A stretch of DNA of 36,557 nt, taken from contig MNZA01000170.1 in the NCBI GenBank assembly GCA_001873375.1, positions 1 through 36,557 on the forward strand. The letters are read 5' to 3'. The notes below the pieces were generated by a model. It saw nothing but the letters and a program-made list of their open reading frames with translations. It ran no database searches and was not told where the DNA came from. Of this stretch, positions 10,203 to 18,126 are shown in pieces. Origin of the DNA: Oscillatoriales cyanobacterium CG2_30_44_21 (GTDB lineage Bacteria; Cyanobacteriota; Cyanobacteriia; Pseudanabaenales; Pseudanabaenaceae). The number at the start of each line of letters is the position of its first letter. Within the stretch, counting starts at the first letter, position 1. A program made the position numbers and the translations under genes.

Positions 10203-11411
10203 ATGAATTGGGTTACTAGTCTTTCGACAAAAATATCGTTAGAAGCGGCGGTGCAGGATTTAGCGCAGCAAGTTTTGGCATTGCTTGGCGATCGCTCTCT
10301 CGATTTAGGGTTTTTATTTGTTTCCACAGCGTTTGCCAGTGACTATCCGCGACTATTGCCACTTTTAGCCGAAAAGTTACCGATCAAAAAATTAATCGGT
10401 TGTTCGGGCGGCGGCATTGTCGGCAATGGTCAAGAATTTGAGGATAAGCCCGCAATTTCCCTACTGATCGGTCATCTGCCCGATGCTGAGGTGAAAATAT
10501 TTCACTTAGATGATAGCGATTTGCCTGACTTGGATAGCTCACCCGATCGCTGGCAAAGCTTAACTGGTGTCGATCCAGCAACGGAGCCTAATTTTGTATT
10601 GGTTGGTGATCCCTTCTCATTTCCGATCAATGACTTGATCCAAGGTTTAGACTTTGCTTATCCGAATGCAGTCAAAGTGGGCGGTTTGGCGAGTAGCGGC
10701 GGCATGGGAGCCAATGCTTTATTTTGCTTTTATGAAGAAGGAAAGTACAAGCTTTATCGCACAGGACTTTTGGGTGTGGCGCTATGGGGAGACATCACCA
10801 TTGATCCAGTGGTGGCTCAAGGATGTCGCCCCATTGGGAAGATTTTGCAGGTGTCTGAATGCGAACGCAATCTGATTTTAGGTTTGGAAGGTAAGCCGCC
10901 CTTGAGTCTATTGCAAGATACGGTGGGTGGGCTGAGCCAAAGCGATCGCGAGTTAGCGCAGCATTCTCTATTCATCGGCGTAGTCATGAATGAGTTCAAG
11001 GCTAATCCTTCGCAGGGAGATTTTTTAATTCGCAATATTATTGGTGTTGACCCCCGATCTGGCGCGATCGCCGTTGGCGATCGGATGCGTCCTGGTCAAC
11101 GGATTCAGCTACACTTGCGCGATGGCAAGGCTTCGGCGGAAGATCTCGAAGAAGCGATGATTAATTATCTAAATCATTTGAACCTAGAGTCTCCTAATAT
11201 TGCACCTACGGCAGCCTTGATGTTTTCTTGTATGGGTCGGGGCGAGAGGCTATACAACAAGCCTAATTTTGATTCGGAAATATTACAAAAACACCTTGGC
11301 TTAATTCCGTTGGGTGGCTTTTTCTGTTCAGGAGAGATTGGTCCTGTGGGAGGGACAACTTTCTTGCATGGCTATACTTCTGTTTTTGGAATTTTAAGAC
11401 CTAAAAGTTAA
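10203..11411 (+). CDS. FIST N/C sensory domain protein
   Basis: LIGCSGGGIVGNGQEFEDKPAISLLIG, KVGGLASSGGM, GCRPIGKILQVSECERN, FSCMGRGERLYNKPNFDSE, GFFCSGEIGPVGGTTFLHGYTSVFGILRP. Confidence 0.9.
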   Translation: MNWVTSLSTKISLEAAVQDLAQQVLALLGDRSLDLGFLFVSTAFASDYPRLLPLLAEKLPIKKLIGCSGGGIVGNGQEFEDKPAISLLIGHLPDAEVKIFHLDDSDLPDLDSSPDRWQSLTGVDPATEPNFVLVGDPFSFPINDLIQGLDFAYPNAVKVGGLASSGGMGANALFCFYEEGKYKLYRTGLLGVALWGDITIDPVVAQGCRPIGKILQVSECERNLILGLEGKPPLSLLQDTVGGLSQSDRELAQHSLFIGVVMNEFKANPSQGDFLIRNIIGVDPRSGAIAVGDRMRPGQRIQLHLRDGKASAEDLEEAMINYLNHLNLESPNIAPTAALMFSCMGRGERLYNKPNFDSEILQKHLGLIPLGGFFCSGEIGPVGGTTFLHGYTSVFGILRPKS

Positions 11412-11433
11412 GAGTTACAGCGCTTTGCGCCTA

Positions 11434-11494
11434 CTTAAACCCCAAAAAATAAGTGGCGGCGCGAAGCGCCGCCACTTATTTTTTGGGGTTTAAG
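11434..11494. repeat. 29-bp-arm palindrome, GGCGGCGC-GAA-GCGCCGCC core
   Basis: cttaaaccccaaaaaataagtggcggcgc gaa gcgccgccacttattttttggggtttaag. Confidence 0.95.
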
Positions 11495-11563
11495 GATGTA
11501 GTTTTGCGAATAGTTACAAATACTTAGTTACGACTGTTCCCATGCTAATTTGGGAATACATGG

Positions 11564-11680
11564 CAGTAATTAAGTAGCTAGGCATAAGTAAACTAAAAAC
11601 CAAAAAGGTTGTTCCGCCCGCTACGCGGGCGGAACAACCTCTGGTTTTAGTTTTTACTTATCTCAGCTACTCAATTACTG
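11564..11680. repeat. MITE-like element with imperfect TIRs (cagtaattaagtagctaggcataagtaaac...)
   Basis: Outer ends cagtaattaagtagct / agctactcaattactg are inverted (one mismatch); central aggttgttccgcccgc-tac-gcgggcggaacaacct. Related copies at 16121-16403 and 20506-20603. Confidence 0.75.
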
Positions 11681-11751
11681 ATGAGCGCAAAGCCTCTCTC
11701 AATTGAAGATTGCTGTAACTAAGAGATAGGGAATATCTAAGGATTAATTGA

Positions 11752-12156
11752 ATGTCTGATTTACATTCCATCGGTGTGCTTGGTGATTATTTGGGTAACT
11801 TCTCGCGATCGCATTGTGTATCGATATGTGCGTTCCTTGTACCTGCCAACTTGATTGTTACTTCCCAAACGATTCTATTCACAATTTTAAAGCGATCGCC
11901 TGTTCAGATTTTTACAATTAGTATCAGTGCGATCGTCTACGCTTCGCTAATGATTGCCCATGTGGCTAGTTGGTATATTGTTGGCGTGGTGATGGCTCCC
12001 ACTTTTATCTTGATGTTTTTGGGGATAACTTGCTTGGGAACTAATTGTGTTGCGCTTTGGCTAAAAGTTAAGCAGATTGAAATTGATTATTTAGGAATTC
12101 TTAAAAAGTCTGTTCCGATTAATTGGTTCTCTCGCAGGATGTCGGTTACTAATTGA
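11752..12156 (+). CDS. Hypothetical membrane protein
   Basis: 134-aa ORF, hydrophobic helices, HIP1 sites in frame; no family recognised. Confidence 0.5.
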   Translation: MSDLHSIGVLGDYLGNFSRSHCVSICAFLVPANLIVTSQTILFTILKRSPVQIFTISISAIVYASLMIAHVASWYIVGVVMAPTFILMFLGITCLGTNCVALWLKVKQIEIDYLGILKKSVPINWFSRRMSVTN

Positions 12157-12194
12157 AAGTAAAAAGAGAGCGCAGAGCGCTCTCTTTTTACTTT
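12156..12194. terminator. Stem-loop between convergent genes
   Basis: aaagtaaaaagagagcgc aga gcgctctctttttacttt; perfect 18-bp arms. Confidence 0.8.
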
Positions 12195-12212
12195 TGAAAT
12201 GGCGGTGCTTCG

Positions 12213-13154
12213 TTATTTTAAAATTTGGTCATCAGTGGAAAAGTCAATGTCGGCTTGACCGCGTTGACTAACTAGATAGTCTTGTTCAAAGGAAGTTTTT
12301 AGTCCAGAAACAAGATCGTATTTTGGTTGCCAGTTGAGGTCTTGAATAGCTTTGTTAACGGTCGCGAAGAAATGCTGCAAGCGGAAGGGGAAAGCCTTTT
12401 TCTTGCCAAAGTCAAAGGCTTTGGGATTGTAGTACACAAAGTTTAATTGGCTAGGATCTTTGCCTGCGGCGATCGCGCATTGCTTGGCAAGTCCAATAAA
12501 AGTGACATAGCGAGTATCGGACACATTATAAATTTCACCGATCGCTTTTTGGTTTCCTAAGACTGCGACCATGGCGCTAGCAAGGTCTTCGACATGACCA
12601 AGTTGAGTAATAAATTTGCCATTTGCTGGGATCGGAATGGGGCGATCGCGCACGATTCGGTCAAAGAACCAAGCTTCTACATCATTATAGTTTTGTGGAC
12701 CATAGATGTAAGTCGGACGAATGGATGTGTAAGGAAATCCAGTTTCGGCTCGTAACTGTTGCAAATAGGCTTCGGTGTCGAGTTTGCCACTGTGACGACT
12801 CTTGGGGTCAGTGGCATCGGTTTCTGCATAGGGCAGTACATCACTGTCGAGATATACGCCAGCCGAACTCATGTAGACAAAATGTTGTAAGCGATCGCGA
12901 AAAATCTCTACCAATGGCTGAGTATCACTCAACTCGCGACTATTGTTATCAAAAATCACTTCAAAAGATTCATCGCCTAGCTTTTCTTGAAGCTGTTGCG
13001 GATCAGTGCGATCGCCGATGATTGTCCGCAGTCCCGCCACAGGTGAGGGCTTTTTGCCGCGATTGAATAGGGTGACATCATGCCCTTGGGCAACTAATTG
13101 TTTGACGAGAGACACACCGATAAATCTAGTGCCACCCATGACTAAAATTTTCAT
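12213..13154 (-). CDS. NAD-dependent epimerase/dehydratase (CP41/chloroplast stem-loop-binding protein-like)
   Basis: MKILVMGGTRFIGVSLVKQLVAQGHDVTLFNRG, YMSSAGVYLDSDVLPY, RPTYIYGPQNYNDVEAWFFDRI. Confidence 0.88.
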   Translation of the reverse strand: MKILVMGGTRFIGVSLVKQLVAQGHDVTLFNRGKKPSPVAGLRTIIGDRTDPQQLQEKLGDESFEVIFDNNSRELSDTQPLVEIFRDRLQHFVYMSSAGVYLDSDVLPYAETDATDPKSRHSGKLDTEAYLQQLRAETGFPYTSIRPTYIYGPQNYNDVEAWFFDRIVRDRPIPIPANGKFITQLGHVEDLASAMVAVLGNQKAIGEIYNVSDTRYVTFIGLAKQCAIAAGKDPSQLNFVYYNPKAFDFGKKKAFPFRLQHFFATVNKAIQDLNWQPKYDLVSGLKTSFEQDYLVSQRGQADIDFSTDDQILK

Positions 13155-13210
13155 TATTTAAAATTGCTGTTGTGAACTCTCCTAATTATGAAACTGATCG
13201 GGAATTTTAG

Positions 13211-13245
13211 AAATGAGTTGCGGCGCAAAGCGCCGCAACTCATTT
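13211..13245. repeat. Palindrome, subtype GAGTTGCGGCGC-AAA-GCGCCGCAACTC, in divergent intergenic region
   Basis: aaatgagttgcggcgc aaa gcgccgcaactcattt. Confidence 0.95.
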
Positions 13246-13314
13246 TGGGTTTTGCAATGGCGCTTTGCGCCCCCAGTCAATCTCTGGGTTACACTTGGCA
13301 ATGGCGAAAGATAA

Positions 13315-15162
13315 TTGAGAGACATTATGCGGCGATTGATCGGAATTTTTTTAATTGGGATGCTGAGCTTCCTAGCTGCCAAGAGTCTTAGCGCTCAAAC
13401 CCCAAACCAAGAATTTATCCCGCCCAAGGGGCTGCATCTCACCTATCCACCATTGCAACACCAGACAACTAGCGATCGCCTATTTTTTATTGGTACTGCG
13501 CCTAAAAATGGCAATGTCAGCATCAATGACAAGTTAATCCAACGCAGCGATGCGGGGCATTTTGCGCCAAGCTTGCCGCTGCAATTGGGTGAAAATAATT
13601 TCAATATTGAATATGCTGAGGGAACAGGCGATCACCCTCCCGAAAAGATCAATGTCAAAGTCATCCGAGCATCGCGGATTGCCCTCCCTCCCACAGAATT
13701 TGGCTTTATTAGTGATTCGTTATTTCCCGCCGTTGATATTGCCAGACAACCTAACGAAAGAATTTGTTTTGATGCGATCGCCACGCCCAAAACGGCAGTC
13801 TCGGTCAGAGTAGGGGATCAGAACATCGCCATGTTGCCCCGCCGCCGCAATGTCCAACTACCACCCAACTCCTCGGTACTCACAGGCGACAATGAAGCCA
13901 ATGCCGAGTCACCTTCAGGCTATTTTCGTGGTTGCACTACTTTTGAAGTCGCAGGACAATTGGGCAAACCTGAGTATGAACTGCGCCAAGGAGATCGCCT
14001 GATCAAGCAAGCAGCCAAAGGTAAACTAGAAATCTTATCGCCCAAAGAATTCCAGATTGCCCATGTGAAGGCGATCGCGGCTGATGCTCGGACAGGCGCA
14101 AGTACGGACTTCTCACGACTAACGCCTTTACCCCAAGGCACAAAAGCTCTAATTACAGGCAAACAAGGGAACTGGCTTAGGTTTGACTATGGTGGCTGGG
14201 TCAGAGATAGCCTTGTCACCATCGAAGAGGTGGAAACTCTTCCCAAATCAATTGTGCGGAGCGTTAGTACTAAGCGTATTGTCAATTCTCTAAATAACAT
14301 TTGGACAGAAGTAAAGATTCCTCTTGAAGTGCCAGTGCCAATTTCCATTGTGCAAAGCGATCGCCTATTGACACTGACGCTGCACAATGTCACCGCGCAA
14401 ACTGACACTATTTCCATCGATCCAGATTCGATCATTAATAAAATAGATTGGGAACAAGCAGATCCCGACAAGGTAATTTACAAAATTCAGCTTAAACCCA
14501 AACAACAGTGGGGATACAAGGTTCTCTATCAAGGCACAAATTTAATTATTGCTCTCAAACATCCACCGCAAATTTCTCAACAGACGGCAGAAACAACACC
14601 TTTGCAAGGCACTAAAATCTTGCTCGATGCAGGACATGGTAGCCAAGAAGATTTAGGCTCTCGTGGACCAACGGGCTATCCTGAAAAGGATGTCACCCTA
14701 ATTACTTCCAAACTCCTAGAAACAGAACTGCGATCGCGTGGTGCTAAAGTAATCATGACTCGCACCGATGACTCAGATGTATTGCTGGAGCCGAGAGTTA
14801 ACCTGATTAATCAAGAAGAACCAACTCTCGCAATCAGTATTCACTACAATGCCCTTCCAGACGATGGCGACGCGATCAATACGGCGGGCGTTGGAGCTTT
14901 TTGGTACAATTCTCAAGCTCAAGACTTTGCCAGTTTTATCAACACCTATCTAGTTAAAAAACTTGATCGCCGTGATTATGGAGTTTTCTGGAATAACCTT
15001 GCCCTCGCCCGTCCGACAATAGCGCCATCGGTTCTTTTAGAATTAGGCTTTATGATCAATCCTGTGGAATTTGAATGGATTATTGATCCCCAACAGCAAC
15101 AGATACTTACTAAAACTCTGGCTGATGGTATTACTGAGTGGATTCTCAATGCTGTTAACTGA
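13315..15162 (+). CDS. N-acetylmuramoyl-L-alanine amidase (Amidase_3) with signal peptide and N-terminal domains
   Basis: KILLDAGHGSQEDLGSRGPTGYPEKDVTL, VIMTRTDD, AISIHYNA, SVLLELGFMINPVE. Likely start is the ATG at 13327. Confidence 0.93.
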   Translation: MRDIMRRLIGIFLIGMLSFLAAKSLSAQTPNQEFIPPKGLHLTYPPLQHQTTSDRLFFIGTAPKNGNVSINDKLIQRSDAGHFAPSLPLQLGENNFNIEYAEGTGDHPPEKINVKVIRASRIALPPTEFGFISDSLFPAVDIARQPNERICFDAIATPKTAVSVRVGDQNIAMLPRRRNVQLPPNSSVLTGDNEANAESPSGYFRGCTTFEVAGQLGKPEYELRQGDRLIKQAAKGKLEILSPKEFQIAHVKAIAADARTGASTDFSRLTPLPQGTKALITGKQGNWLRFDYGGWVRDSLVTIEEVETLPKSIVRSVSTKRIVNSLNNIWTEVKIPLEVPVPISIVQSDRLLTLTLHNVTAQTDTISIDPDSIINKIDWEQADPDKVIYKIQLKPKQQWGYKVLYQGTNLIIALKHPPQISQQTAETTPLQGTKILLDAGHGSQEDLGSRGPTGYPEKDVTLITSKLLETELRSRGAKVIMTRTDDSDVLLEPRVNLINQEEPTLAISIHYNALPDDGDAINTAGVGAFWYNSQAQDFASFINTYLVKKLDRRDYGVFWNNLALARPTIAPSVLLELGFMINPVEFEWIIDPQQQQILTKTLADGITEWILNAVN

Positions 15163-16105
15163 TAGTCTCAATTTCTGGTCTGTCTTCCACTTGGGGGATC
15201 TTGCCAATGCATATTTTCCATTAGTTTTATGGACAGGTGTGGGATTAGTTATTTCCAGATTTGCTTCTGCTAATTTATCGAAATATTTGGGCGTGGGACT
15301 CTATTGGGTGGGTGTGCCGTTACAGCTATTTGTGTTAGCCAGACATACGGAGTTCTCAGATACACCTTACATTCCTTATGTGGCGATCGCTACTTTAGTC
15401 CTCAGTTGGTTGCTTGCCCTAATTGGCTGGCAGTTTGCCAAACGCGAAGATAGCGATCGCTCTAGTTTGGGAAGCTTTATTTTGGCGACAATGCTCGGTA
15501 ACACGGGTTTTGTGGGCTTAACCTTAACCAATTCCTTAACCAGTTCCACTTATACCGATTGGGCAGTTCTCTATAGCATCGCCAGTAATGTCGCTGGCAA
15601 TTATGGAATTGCTGTATTTATCGCTAGTTACTTCGGCAAGAGTGACGTAAAGCCGCCTTGGTGGAAACTAATCCTTAACGTGGCAACTGTGCCAAGTCTG
15701 TGGGCTTTTGCGATCGGTTGGTACACTCGTCCAATTGGCTTGCCTCAGTCCATTGAGTCAGCGCTCGACACAGGCATCTGGATTACGATCGCCTTTGCCC
15801 TCACCCTAGTTGGGTTACGTCTCGGTAAAATCGAGAAATGGGAAAGCCTCAAACCCGCGGCGATCGCCGCAGGTTTACGGGTAGGACTTGTGCCATTAGC
15901 GATCGGTTTAGGTGCGACCGCCTTTGGCTTGAGAGACGATCCCCGCTTGATCTTAACTTTGATGTCTGGTACACCCACAGGTTTGTCGGTGCTGATCTTG
16001 GCAGAAGTGTATAACCTAGATCGCGATTTGCTAATCAGCACGATCGCCCTTTCTTTTGTCGGCTTAATTTTCGCATTACCAATCTGGATTGTCTGCTTCA
16101 GCTAA
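15149..16105 (+). CDS. AEC (auxin efflux carrier) family permease
   Basis: About 10 TM segments; TMLGNTGFVGLTL, YSIASNVAGNYG, LMSGTPTGLSVLILAEVYNLD. ATG at 15149 chosen over the ORF-track start at 15071 because it overlaps the amidase least. Confidence 0.85.
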   Translation: MLLTDSLNFWSVFHLGDLANAYFPLVLWTGVGLVISRFASANLSKYLGVGLYWVGVPLQLFVLARHTEFSDTPYIPYVAIATLVLSWLLALIGWQFAKREDSDRSSLGSFILATMLGNTGFVGLTLTNSLTSSTYTDWAVLYSIASNVAGNYGIAVFIASYFGKSDVKPPWWKLILNVATVPSLWAFAIGWYTRPIGLPQSIESALDTGIWITIAFALTLVGLRLGKIEKWESLKPAAIAAGLRVGLVPLAIGLGATAFGLRDDPRLILTLMSGTPTGLSVLILAEVYNLDRDLLISTIALSFVGLIFALPIWIVCFS

Positions 16106-16120
16106 ATCATTAATTTGATA

Positions 16121-16403
16121 TAAGTAGCTAGGCAGGAGTAAACCCAAAAGTATGTTTCGTCCGCTACGCGGACGAAACATACTTTTGGGTTAGGACTTAC
16201 GCAAAAATGACTTAAAACTAGATTGCAAGGGCAATTCATGAATTGCCCTTACAATGCGTTGGTTTGCGTAAGTCCCAACCCACGAAGTTATACCAATTCC
16301 AGTATGGTTTTTAAAATAAAGAAATAGCGTAGCCATTTCTTTATTTGGTATTATTCCGCCCGCTACGCGGGCGAAATAACCTCTAGGTTTGCTTAGCCAC
16401 TTA
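16121..16403. mobile_element. Composite/nested MITE-like region
   Basis: Ends taagtagctaggcaggagtaaac ... gtttgcttagccactta match the family at 11564 and 20506. Contains a perfect 24-bp-arm palindrome (16141-16191), an internal TIR element (16187-16281), and an ATACCA-type palindrome (16314-16346). Confidence 0.65.
16187..16281. mobile_element. Short TIR element (MITE-like), 19-bp TIR gggttRggacttacgcaaa
   Basis: gggttaggacttacgcaaa ... tttgcgtaagtcccaaccc; centre holds the perfect palindrome aagggcaattcatgaattgccctt (16227-16250). Confidence 0.75.
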
Positions 16404-16426
16404 AAAGTTTAGAAGGAAAGTTAGTT

Positions 16427-17344
16427 ATGGACTTTAGTGCAGCGTTACCGATTTTTGCGATTACTCTGCGAGAGGGAGTGGAAGCGGCTCTTGTGGTGGG
16501 AATTGTGATGGCATATCTCAAAAAAGCCGATCGCAGTAATCTCTTCCCTTGGGTATTTGGTGGTATTGGTACAGGGTTGTTAGCGAGTCTATTGGTGGGA
16601 ATCTTATTGAATTGGTTCTTCCAAAAAGTTGAGAATACCGAACCATTGGGAGCGGCTTTTTATGGAGAGTTGTGGAAAGGAGCTTTAGGAATTATTGCGA
16701 TCGCCATGTTGAGTTGGATGTTGGTATGGATGACTGAAAATGCCAAGGCGCTCAAAGGTGAAATAGAGGGTCAGATTGGCAAAGCGATCGCCAATGAACA
16801 AAGCGCAGGCTGGGCAGTTTTTGCATTGATTTTAATTGCAGTATTGCGCGAAGGTTTTGAGGTGGTGATTTTTATCTCTGCAAAATTGCAAACAGGAATT
16901 GTGCCGATTATCAGTGCGATCGCAGGTTTAGTCGGTGCTGTTGCCATTGGAATCGCCCTCTTCCAATTTGGTATTCGCATTAATCTCAAAGCCTTTTTTC
17001 AAGCGATGGGCATCTTCCTGTTGCTGATCGTGGCGGGGCTAGTGGTCAGCGCGATCGGGCATCTCGACAAAGCGATCGCCGCCTATGCGAACCTTTACCA
17101 AACTTCTATCTGTCTACCTAGTGATGCGAGTTTGAGTTCCTGTTTGCTAGGTGATCTGGTGTGGGATGTGCATGATGTTTTTCCTGACAATCAATTTCCT
17201 GCGATTCTTCTCAAAGCGATGTTTGGATTTCGCGATCGCCTATTTTTGGGACAGGCGATCGCCTATTTTGCATTTTTAACTTCCGCAGGCTTTCTCTATT
17301 TTCAAAGCCTTACGGGTCAAACTCCTTTGCTTGCCAAGAAATAG
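16427..17344 (+). CDS. FTR1 family iron permease
   Basis: TLREGVEAALVVGIVMAYL and VLREGFEVVIFISAKLQTG (two REGxE motifs), multiple TM helices. Confidence 0.93.
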   Translation: MDFSAALPIFAITLREGVEAALVVGIVMAYLKKADRSNLFPWVFGGIGTGLLASLLVGILLNWFFQKVENTEPLGAAFYGELWKGALGIIAIAMLSWMLVWMTENAKALKGEIEGQIGKAIANEQSAGWAVFALILIAVLREGFEVVIFISAKLQTGIVPIISAIAGLVGAVAIGIALFQFGIRINLKAFFQAMGIFLLLIVAGLVVSAIGHLDKAIAAYANLYQTSICLPSDASLSSCLLGDLVWDVHDVFPDNQFPAILLKAMFGFRDRLFLGQAIAYFAFLTSAGFLYFQSLTGQTPLLAKK

Positions 17345-17379
17345 GGATGCGCGGCTTCGCCGCGCATCCCTATTTCTTG
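17335..17379. repeat. Palindrome overlapping the FTR1 stop codon
   Basis: caagaaatagggatgcgcggc ttc gccgcgcatccctatttcttg; 21-bp perfect arms. Confidence 0.95.
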
Positions 17380-17435
17380 ATTTGAAATTGATCGGTTAGA
17401 ATACTATTACAAAACTACACATTGGCAGGATTTGT

Positions 17436-17873
17436 ATGGAAACTCTAGATCTAGAAAAGCTATTTCAAAAAAGCTACTATGTCACCCTCGGCGCGACATC
17501 ATCCCTACTAGAAGTAATTCAAGACCCTGCTAAGCGGGAAGAGAACTTAAAAATGCTAGGGCGCAGCTTTGACGAAGTTACCCAAGATCTAGCCAATAAA
17601 GGTGTATCTGTCGAAGCAGAAGCTCGCAGCTATGTCGATAGCTTCATCGCGCAGCAGGTCAATGGCACAGGGGAAAATAAGTCCAGTGAAAATGGATTGA
17701 CGACAGTTACCACCACCGCCAAGACTGTCTATGACAATTCTACAGAAACCACCATCAAAGTCGAGACAAAGCCTGCTGACAAGATCAAATCCAGTATGCG
17801 TGACGAGATTCAAGAACTCACTCAACAACTTTCTAGCTTACGCGCTGAAATGGAACAATTACGCACAAAGTAA
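17436..17873 (+). CDS. Conserved hypothetical coiled-coil (phasin-like) protein
   Basis: 145 aa, helical N-terminus, C-terminal coiled coil EIQELTQQLSSLRAEMEQLRTK; resembles cyanobacterial phasin-like proteins. Confidence 0.65.
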   Translation: METLDLEKLFQKSYYVTLGATSSLLEVIQDPAKREENLKMLGRSFDEVTQDLANKGVSVEAEARSYVDSFIAQQVNGTGENKSSENGLTTVTTTAKTVYDNSTETTIKVETKPADKIKSSMRDEIQELTQQLSSLRAEMEQLRTK

Positions 17874-17897
17874 ATACAGCGCTTTGCACTGACTTAA

Positions 17898-17946
17898 AGT
17901 CCAGAGAAAGTTTTGAAAGCGGCGCTTTCAAAACTTTCTCTGGACT
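17898..17946. repeat. Palindrome, 23-bp perfect arms
   Basis: agtccagagaaagttttgaaagc ggc gctttcaaaactttctctggact. Confidence 0.95.
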
Positions 17947-17973
17947 ACTCAAAGCCTTAATAGACTGTAAGAG

Positions 17974-18002
17974 TAAAAAGCGTTGCATTGCAACGCTTTT
18001 TA
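17974..18002 (+). terminator. Terminator-like stem-loop with GCGTTGC-NNN-GCAACGC core
   Basis: taaaaagcgttgc att gcaacgcttttta followed by T-rich run; same core at 25565-25591 and in 34499-34563. Confidence 0.8.
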
Positions 18003-18126
18003 TTTTTGTTGGTGCGTGAGATGCTGGGGTTAATTTTTGTAATAAATAGCCAGCTTATTTTTCTGCATATATCAACAAATCTATAATTAATTTAAGTAAA
18101 GGTTTTTATCTACCTTTCGATAAATA

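Noticed and set aside
12623-13021. 132-aa plus-strand ORF antisense to the CP41-like epimerase
   Set aside because: Cys/His/Arg-rich spurious translation of a conserved minus-strand gene.
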